A DNA stretch of 64,000 bases from Apoderus coryli (lineage: Eukaryota > Arthropoda > Insecta > Coleoptera > Attelabidae): contig OU452202.1 in NCBI GenBank assembly GCA_911728435.2, forward strand, positions 15,355,135 to 15,419,134, in the 5' to 3' direction. The notes beneath the pieces were generated by a model. It made no database searches, was not told where the DNA came from, and worked only from the letters and a program-made list of their open reading frames with translations. Shown here one piece after another: positions 62,001 through 64,000 of the stretch (positions are counted from its first letter, which is position 1; every line of letters starts with the position of its first letter). The position numbers and the translations under genes are program-made.

Positions 62001-63987
62001 AAATTAAAATTGCTTCTTCCCTAATTTGACTAACGTTGTTCAGTTTCATGAAAGCACATCAAATAATCTTTGGTAATATTTCGCCGTCGCAATGACTTCG
62101 AAAAAGAATTAAAACAATGAAAATATTCATCTAAACATTTCAATAAAAGCAATGTGTAAGAATGTAAAGTAAATTTTCATAAATAAAAAATATCTTGATT
62201 TAATTCTTACCTGCGATTATAATCCTGGGCTCCGGCACTGAATCATAAGCCTGCACATCACTCATTGCCTGTCTTATATCCCACCCATCAGCGTCTTCTC
62301 TGTTGAAAAGACACTCATATCGACAGATGCGATCTTCAATAGATTCATGCATAACAGCCAAATGACTGATCGGACGCGATATTGAAATTCTTGGTTTCGA
62401 AACCATTCTCATCGTGAGCAGATTTGTTGAGAACTTGCACACTTTTGTTAGGAAAGACATACCGATGATTGCAATTGCTCTATTACTTAATTAATTAATG
62501 ACATGTAGTGACAGTTGTCAAAGCCTACATGAAAATTGCACAGTATAACTCATACAGCAACAGGCGTTATTCTTCAACGCGAAATGACATAAATTCAGGT
62601 TTCTTTTACAAATTTCATTGACAGTTAAGTGAGATATTACCCTCAAAATGCCTTATAGCGAATGATAATTCTGACAGTTTTATGTTCCTTTTATAAAAAT
62701 ATGCAAGTGAGTTGTTCAGCTGAACTGAGGTGTAAAAGGAAAATGGAGTTCAAAATATATCAATATATTTAACGAAAAAGTGTTTGTTCTTGTATATACA
62801 ATGTTTTACACGGATAGTTTGGAAGAGGGAAAACTTTTTTATTTGTAGATTTAGAAAAAAAAGTCATTCTTTATAAAAACGTCTGCTTGGGTCGAAACTA
62901 CAATTTCGGATACCAAATTTACGATTACTATACAGGGTATATCAAAAATAACATTTTTAATGATTTTGATTTTTTTGTTTTTCTTAAATTTCCAGGTCTA
63001 CAAATAAAAAAGTTTTTCCTCTTCCAAACTCTATCCGTGGACACATTATATATGTAAATATGTTTGCCTCTCTAAAGAGATCCTTACCGTTTGAGCTGCT
63101 TGATAATAGAGCAACGAATCCGAATGTCCGAGATGAATCCTTGATGGAAAGTCAGTTGCCGCTGGCCAATTATCTACACCAATTACTACTAGAATCCGTA
63201 CTTTAATGCATACATTGGATAAAGCTGGCGACAAAAATTCCACACGTACCTTAATACCTTTGGGATCATCGACAATTGCTAATCTAAAGTCTCGGATATC
63301 AGGAAATCGTGGTGAATTACCACCTAGAAAAATATATCAGAAAGTATTAAACAACAACAACAACTTCTAATGCTCTTTTTTGCTTAATTTTTTCAAAATG
63401 GTAGTGTAGGATAGATATGACATGGAACTTCCCATTTGCACCGTTATGTTTTGATGCGATCGTTTTAGTATCGTGAATTATATATCTTTCTATATTTCTA
63501 CTAATGACGAAACGACACCCTGAAGAAGTTTATCTAGAATAAACAAAACGTTGACCAAAGTCAATGCAATTCTTATTTTTTTCCTATACCCACAATTTCA
63601 TCCATCCCACGAATGAAATATAAAATATTTTATTAAAGATTTCGATCTGATTGTTCAGAGCAAAAACCTAGTCATTCGAAGAAATATTTTTGTATTAGAT
63701 CAATGACAGTCCGATTTTTGATTCAACAAATTGAAATAAATATATTAAGGCAACGTTGCCAGTGGGTATAATTAGTTTGGCTTGAACAATCAAGTTAGTA
63801 CCTACCTGGTCCATAATAAACATGTTGAATGGAAGGTATTCTCAAAATTTTATGTAGAGTGTATGCATCTACAACTTTTCCTGGCATGCCACATAAAGTT
63901 GACTCATCTATTTGTAATGGTGTATTTGGAAAATCTTGAGACGCTGCAATAGCTAAAAGTTCGACCATTTTTGCTTGGACTTTGTCT
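43671..63987 (-). CDS. Large multi-exon gene, C-terminal >800 residues, family not recognised
   Basis: Eight exons with consensus GT..AG junctions: 63987-63806, 63323-63088, 52985-52809, 52568-52259, 52146-51908, 47849-47084, 44360-44212, 44078-43671. All seven junctions are phase compatible (1/2, 0, 0, 1/2, 0, 1/2, 0), with the stop in the last exon. Exons A-B encode a mixed segment with DFRLAIVDDPKGIKVRV and VVIGVDNWPAATDFPSRIHL. The six later exons encode amphipathic helices resembling a HEAT/ARM-type solenoid, then a charged tail. No catalytic motif, zinc ligands, signal peptide or membrane span is seen. Introns reach 4 kb and 10 kb and are packed with transposons. The join across the 10-kb gap, which contains COX5A, is inferred only from phase; two separate genes are possible. 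The N-terminus lies above 64,000. Confidence 0.6.
44212..44360 (-). CDS. Exon G of the large gene
   Basis: Acceptor TTATTTTCAG|ATACGG, donor AAATTAAAC|GTAAGTG. Encodes an acidic start (TEDDDYL) and LTLLVIKNYRLGEHRSCGDI. It joins exon F through a split aspartate codon. Confidence 0.75.
44838..45572 (+). pseudogene. hAT (ZMYM1-like) relic, 5' part
   Basis: The 5' end caggggcgtagtgaccagtg with the nearby gggcccgctatcc and ggggcccggtac words is typical of insect ZMYM-like hAT ends. A frame at 45083-45301 ends SSSLAAELAIKAGF. Then, in the next frame, RFFDDKKNHFQVESNEDWFK and VFYTTLDIIRSQL follow to about 45530. This is the region before the dimerisation segment of the same transposase class as 20882-22390, but in plus orientation. 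It is broken off at 45573 by the palindromic element. Confidence 0.75.
45574..46284. repeat. Near-perfect palindromic element FB4
   Basis: The left arm (45574-45895) and right arm (45935-46284) are inverted copies with only a short loop (about 40 bp). They share aataatgcaggtctgt/acagacctgcatta, cgattcgatattagtcatca/gatgactactatcgaatcga and tggttcgaacttctaatatg/catattagaaccatt. The ends read acagggcgatggcga and caaaaacaccctttata, in line with the acagggtg terminal word. It sits inside the hAT relic. The 83-codon frame at 45899 lies in an arm and is not a gene. Confidence 0.9.
46290..46470 (+). pseudogene. Possible mariner-like transposase C-terminal scrap
   Basis: A frame reads NIDVLEDNITQAIRSIPQEE, which resembles the last helix region (LE-L---I--EI-SIP) of insect mariner-like transposases. 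The preceding and following sequence is not readable as transposase. Confidence 0.4.
46471..47083. other. Intronic unassigned DNA
   Basis: AT-rich intron sequence between exons G and F. The words ccgcggacatactgtatatg (about 46757) and aatccg recur as ccgtggacacattatatatg at about 63034, indicating a small dispersed repeat. Confidence 0.4.
47084..47849 (-). CDS. Exon F of the large gene (longest exon)
   Basis: Acceptor CGTCTTTTCTAG|TCCAATG, donor AAACATG|GTAAGTATGG. The 255 codons begin SNDILPTNEFNISHTQEDVT and are mainly amphipathic helix, e.g. LVKVILKWLYKAISLHKKYL and DNDELNALGVFSSLVIAGKI. No catalytic motif was recognised. The MDQAYNQY methionine at 47759 is internal: the frame is open back to the acceptor and joins exon E in phase. 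Confidence 0.8.
47959..50022 (+). mobile_element. TIR element with CDSCAGQNKN reading frame (unclassified DNA transposon)
   Basis: The left end atatcgatgcacttttgcca then aactaacgtaagtgac, and the right end, inverted, atatcgatgcatttttgcca then aactaacgtaagtgac. One mismatch in about 35 bp, then divergence. Inside, plus-strand frames read ILYCDSCAGQNKNRAILVML and RIVLPVDSVHAIIERFVKNK (48890-49150). Later (about 49490-49625) KKDLEKLCNIMNVIPARFHR and EFLDL follow. This order, [YC]-D-[ST]-C-x-GQN[KR]N, then a D-S-[VM]-HA-IE block, then a lysine-rich LxxLC helix, occurs in a widespread group of uncharacterised arthropod proteins; I cannot tie it to a named transposase. Frameshifts and stops make this copy dead. 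It lies 110 bp upstream of exon F in an intron of the large gene. Confidence 0.75.
48840..49640 (+). pseudogene. Degenerate protein with CDSCAGQNKN motif inside the TIR element
   Basis: Only the central frame (48890-49150, 86 codons) is open. Key residues seen are the aspartate in YCDSCAGQNKN, which could be the first acidic residue of an RNase-H-like fold, and the D and E in PVDSVHAIIERF. The C-terminal helix near 49490 is in another frame. The nuclease-fold idea is inference only. Confidence 0.6.
50375..50850. repeat. Dispersed repeat R2, copy 1
   Basis: Bases of about 50620-50850 recur in inverted orientation at 57605-57815. Shared themes are tttgacataaaatatcaaat/atttgaaattttatgtcaaa, aaaaacggctgg/ccagccgttttc, tatagggtcgtatttgaaat/atttcaaatacgaccctata and tactagattcttg/caagaatctagta. 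It contains the self-complementary ttccggtgtaaccggaa. No gene. Confidence 0.8.
50851..51155. other. Unassigned intron DNA
   Basis: Short frames without a recognisable domain. Nothing called. Confidence 0.4.
51160..51828 (+). pseudogene. jockey-like LINE RT fragment with intact YADD
   Basis: Plus-strand frames read RFQKGYNCTTALLDITDDIL and MTALILIDYTK (motif A, cut by a stop), then SGVPQDSILGPLLFSLYTMT and CDSYMYADDSQI with the catalytic aspartates. After a deletion, ARNLGLELDSELPFCEHISK and YASLKMLYPDRHVLSTELKT follow. It ends about 80 bp from exon E of the large gene and is antisense to it. Confidence 0.88.
51908..52146 (-). CDS. Exon E of the large gene
   Basis: Acceptor TCATTTTGCTAG|GCGATCC, donor TTACAG|GTTGG. 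Encodes DPLMDKIFRSQDSEMLLLTK, then PITQTKSRRFCFVGTKSRND and a helix ending KIKQHLLQ. Joined to exon D by a split glycine codon. Confidence 0.8.
52259..52568 (-). CDS. Exon D of the large gene
   Basis: Acceptor TTTATTTCAG|ATTTCTT, donor ATGATTG|GTACGTT. Starts ISYKILNKYILMTILFEELE and includes INPITDMLSWSPIYLSVQVL and KKANLLINPGHLSDDDFALE. Dense leucine/isoleucine heptads suggest helical repeats. Confidence 0.82.
52809..52985 (-). CDS. Exon C of the large gene
   Basis: Acceptor TTTTTATTTCTAG|GGCATG, donor AATCAG|GTAGGTA; exactly 59 codons. Starts GMFLVGYGVQSTAWQMRLPA and ends DDIETFRNIGRNQ. Phase 0 at both ends, compatible with exons B and D. Confidence 0.8.
52986..53530. other. Intron DNA, unassigned
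   Basis: AT-rich and without recognisable repeats or frames, up to the mariner 5' terminal repeat. Confidence 0.4.
53537..54460 (+). mobile_element. mariner element, 3' truncated
   Basis: The 5' terminal repeat starts ttaggtcattcaataagtgc, followed by gtagaatgac. Transposase starts at 53717: MEKSEFRVLIKQCFLMKKNT, then FHGRTSTNDAERSGRPNEAV with a stop replacing a residue. The catalytic core reads DETWLYYYTPESKRQSAEW (first D) and SVFWDANGIIFIDTPPK (second D, WDANGIIFID). The frame then shifts and the third D is lost; the 3' TIR was not found. Stops at about codons 48 and 75 and a shift near 54110-54180 show inactivation. Confidence 0.9.
54461..55620. other. Unassigned intronic or intergenic DNA
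   Basis: A cacacagggtgatttattac TE-end word lies at about 54870, with short GC-richer patches (about 55366-55412, gccgcccccggaggtataca). No gene. Confidence 0.4.
55621..57430. other. Unassigned DNA with hairpin and TE-end words
   Basis: caacaccctgtatacatag at about 55950 and taacaccctgttgg at about 56195 are TE-end words. aaatgactaaaataatatta followed by its reverse complement (about 56983-57016) is a perfect palindrome with 16-bp arms. The frames at 55672-56003 overlap each other on both strands and show no domain. Confidence 0.5.
57440..57600 (+). pseudogene. LINE RT scrap with YADD
   Basis: The frames read YYHAYYADDTQLLHY (the catalytic strand) and, shortly after, NNLKLNTTKTKILFC. This is the motif C to motif D region of the same jockey-like family as 51160-51828. 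About 50 codons only. Confidence 0.78.
57605..57815. repeat. Dispersed repeat R2, copy 2 (inverted relative to copy 1)
   Basis: Reverse complement of about 50620-50850, recognisable over most of its length with scattered substitutions. It directly follows the RT scrap. Confidence 0.8.
57980..58175. repeat. Partial copy of FB5 arm
   Basis: Shares atagttttcaaaatatt, acaattttacatttttc, gattttagttggccatgatg and gctttagaaaa with 59095-59250, in the same orientation. This is a separate, partial insertion of the same element. Confidence 0.75.
58176..58984. other. Unassigned DNA
   Basis: Contains an imperfect inverted pair around gacaattgtagacc...attgtagat, but nothing that can be assigned to an element. 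No coding evidence. Confidence 0.4.
58985..59745. repeat. Foldback element FB5
   Basis: The left arm (about 59005-59130) and right arm (about 59590-59740) are inverted. They share atggcaacccccaattttt/aaattgggggttgccat, tacataaaaaataagag/ctcttattttttatgta and atagttttcaaaatattta/aaatattttgaaaactat. The right end taccctgtataaatataat fits the terminal words of other elements. The interior (59260-59470) is GC-richer, with ggcgggcagcacc and gcgacgagtcgatgccg. Confidence 0.82.
60003..60482 (+). repeat. Interspersed repeat R1, copy 2, with tRNA-like 3' end
   Basis: Matches copy 1 (41808-42130) from gaagttccctgagatgatta through gatgaacccattagtttttg. It contains about 170 bp more before the tRNA-like part at about 60405-60478. 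That part has a perfect B box (ggttcgaatcc, 60457-60467) and an A-box-like tggcgtcattgatagagcg. The acceptor stem does not pair and the anticodon loop lacks T33, so it is a tRNA-derived repeat and not a tRNA gene. Confidence 0.8.
60405..60478 (+). ncRNA. tRNA-like segment (pol III A/B boxes), not a functional tRNA
   Basis: B box GGTTCGAATCC is exact. The T-arm can pair (tggg/ccca around ttcgaat). The 5' and 3' termini cannot form the acceptor stem, and the anticodon arm (ttcgc-tccgcat-gcgga) lacks the invariant T33. Likely source is a tRNA-derived SINE. Confidence 0.6.
60529..60758 (-). pseudogene. Broken THAP zinc-finger exon
   Basis: From the ATG at 60758 the minus strand reads MPYRCCVVNCKGNHAKG, the first Cys pair of a C2CH THAP domain. 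VRVHVF follows, a TGA, and then FPKSDKL. After a frameshift the second half is clear: STFVPV, VVCEQRFVVDDFEW and DPKFKTG, with a donor-like CCG|GTGAGA at 60529. The CEQRF segment should be C-x-x-H (CxxHF), so one zinc ligand is lost to arginine. Stop, frameshift and lost ligand together show a dead exon. It may come from a THAP-type DNA transposon or a retired THAP gene. Confidence 0.8.
60759..61214. other. GC-richer segment between divergent THAP fragments
   Basis: Bases 60930-61110 are clearly richer in CpG (gtcgagcgcacagt, cgcttgcgagccgtcctgcg, catatcgtcgcgcatgccgc) than anything around. It lies immediately upstream of the plus-strand THAP exon and may be its promoter region. The 65-codon minus frame there is probably not coding. 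Confidence 0.4.
61215..61316 (+). CDS. First exon of a THAP-domain protein
   Basis: The ATG at 61215 (a second in-frame ATG at 61227) opens a frame through GGHVCAAKSCPNKRYTCSKH, then FFRFP. It ends at CCCCAG|GTGAGT (61316), a strong donor. C-x4-C followed by an H/F-rich HFFRFP segment is how THAP domains start. Later exons with the conserved W and the second C-x2-H pair were not found downstream on this strand, so it may be an abandoned exon. It is divergent to the broken THAP exon at 60758-60529. Confidence 0.55.
61317..61771. other. 3' flank of COX5A / intron of THAP fragment
   Basis: Non-coding. A CpG-containing patch (aaaatggcggcgtcatactt, about 61481) is present. The COX5A AATAAA overlaps the stop codon at about 61773-61768. 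Confidence 0.5.
61772..62460 (-). CDS. COX5A: Cytochrome c oxidase subunit 5A, mitochondrial
   Basis: Two exons, 62460-62211 and 61983-61772, joined at GCAG|GTAAG..TTTCAG|CG through a split alanine codon, give 153 residues. The first 35-40 residues are basic and serine-rich with no acidic residue before about position 40 (MSFLTKVCKFSTNLLTMRMV), a mitochondrial presequence. The mature part shows the family landmarks: ESIEDRICRYECLFN, DADGWDIRQAM, YDSVPEPRIII, the HACRRLNDYALTVRFLEMV helix, NEIWPYIVQEVAPTVAELG and a late LGYDKPEL. The protein is a nuclear-encoded peripheral subunit on the matrix side of complex IV. The intron is 227 bp and free of transposons. The stop overlaps AATAAA (TAATAAAA). 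The gene lies between exons B and C of the large gene. Confidence 0.95.
62461..63087. other. COX5A 5' flank
   Basis: Contains a tatacagggtatatcaaaaa TE-end word (about 62931) and no coding evidence. The COX5A promoter must lie here, but no specific element can be named. Confidence 0.5.
63088..63323 (-). CDS. Exon B of the large gene
   Basis: Acceptor ATATTTTTCTAG|GTGGTAA, donor CAAACG|GTAAGG. 78 codons plus a split glycine: GNSPRFPDIRDFRLAIVDDP, KGIKVRVEFLSPALSNVCIK, then VVIGVDNWPAATDFPSRIHL and LLYYQAAQT. Well-formed coding sequence with alternating beta-like hydrophobics. Confidence 0.82.
63324..63805. other. Intron between exons A and B with hammerhead-like word
   Basis: CTGAAGA (63520-63526) is followed by agtttat-ctag-aataaac, a good 7-bp stem, and then aAAAC in place of GAAAC. 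It is a mutated relative of the Penelope-type hammerhead core. Otherwise unassigned. Confidence 0.5.
63806..63987 (-). CDS. Exon A of the large gene (5'-most in window)
   Basis: Acceptor GTGTTTTTAG|AGACAAA, donor GGACCAG|GTAGGTA. Encodes DKVQAKMVELLAIAASQDFP, then QIDESTLCGMPGKVVDAYTL and IPSIQHVYYGPG. The exon begins mid-codon, so the gene continues beyond 64,000. Confidence 0.8.
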
Positions 63988-64000
63988 CTAAAAACACATT

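Overview
This is an AT-rich, intron-rich and heavily transposon-invaded stretch of an arthropod nuclear genome, most likely an insect. The evidence is a clear mitochondrial COX5A gene with a spliceosomal intron, other multi-exon reading frames with consensus GT..AG junctions, and the typical insect transposon flora: Tc1/mariner, pogo/CENP-B type, hAT, jockey/CR1- and I-type LINEs, Penelope-like elements and foldback MITEs. A beetle is plausible, but the sequence alone does not fix the order. There is no operon, CRISPR array or other prokaryotic feature. Most short open reading frames are noise or shadows of degenerate transposons.

Host genes lie mainly in the right half, on the minus strand. 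COX5A occupies 62460-61772 in two exons. Around it lie exons of a large helical-repeat-like protein that I could not identify. Two exons (63987-63806, 63323-63088) lie before COX5A. Six more (52985-52809, 52568-52259, 52146-51908, 47849-47084, 44360-44212, 44078-43671) follow it and end with a stop codon and AATAAA. All adjacent junctions are phase compatible, so this may be one gene with COX5A nested in a same-strand intron. A second minus-strand gene (36035-35879 plus 34611-34338) encodes the N-terminus of a small membrane protein. Two THAP zinc-finger fragments lie at 60758-60529 (broken, minus) and 61215-61316 (open, plus, ending at a splice donor).

The left half (1-33 kb) is almost purely repeats. 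It holds two copies of one foldback element (1-640, 9295-9985), LINE fragments (1555-2300, 8500-8720, 11640-14990, 16740-17220, 22540-23325), a pogo-like fragment (3400-3990), a Penelope-like 3' end with a GIY-YIG remnant (6440-6850), and mariner-like elements (14995-15700, 18045-18260, 19150-20170). It continues with a hAT element with TIRs and target duplication (20882-22390), a 1.1-kb foldback (23618-24725), a TTAA-flanked MITE (25249-25717), a three-level nest (26192-28885) and a Tc1 element with intact ends (30426-32022).

The introns and intergenic DNA from 33 to 60 kb hold an internally deleted mariner-like copy (33790-34235), a higher-order minisatellite (36640-38060) and a pogo element with matched ends (39048-41078). 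They also hold two copies of a repeat with a tRNA-like 3' end (41808-42130, 60003-60480), a hAT relic split by a palindromic element (44838-46290) and a mariner (53537-54460). The most unusual item is a 2-kb element at 47959-50022. It has about 35-bp terminal inverted repeats and a degenerate reading frame with a CDSCAGQNKN motif, which belongs to no transposase family I can name. Several short hammerhead-ribozyme-like cores are scattered through the window, one of them 0.7 kb from the Penelope remnant.
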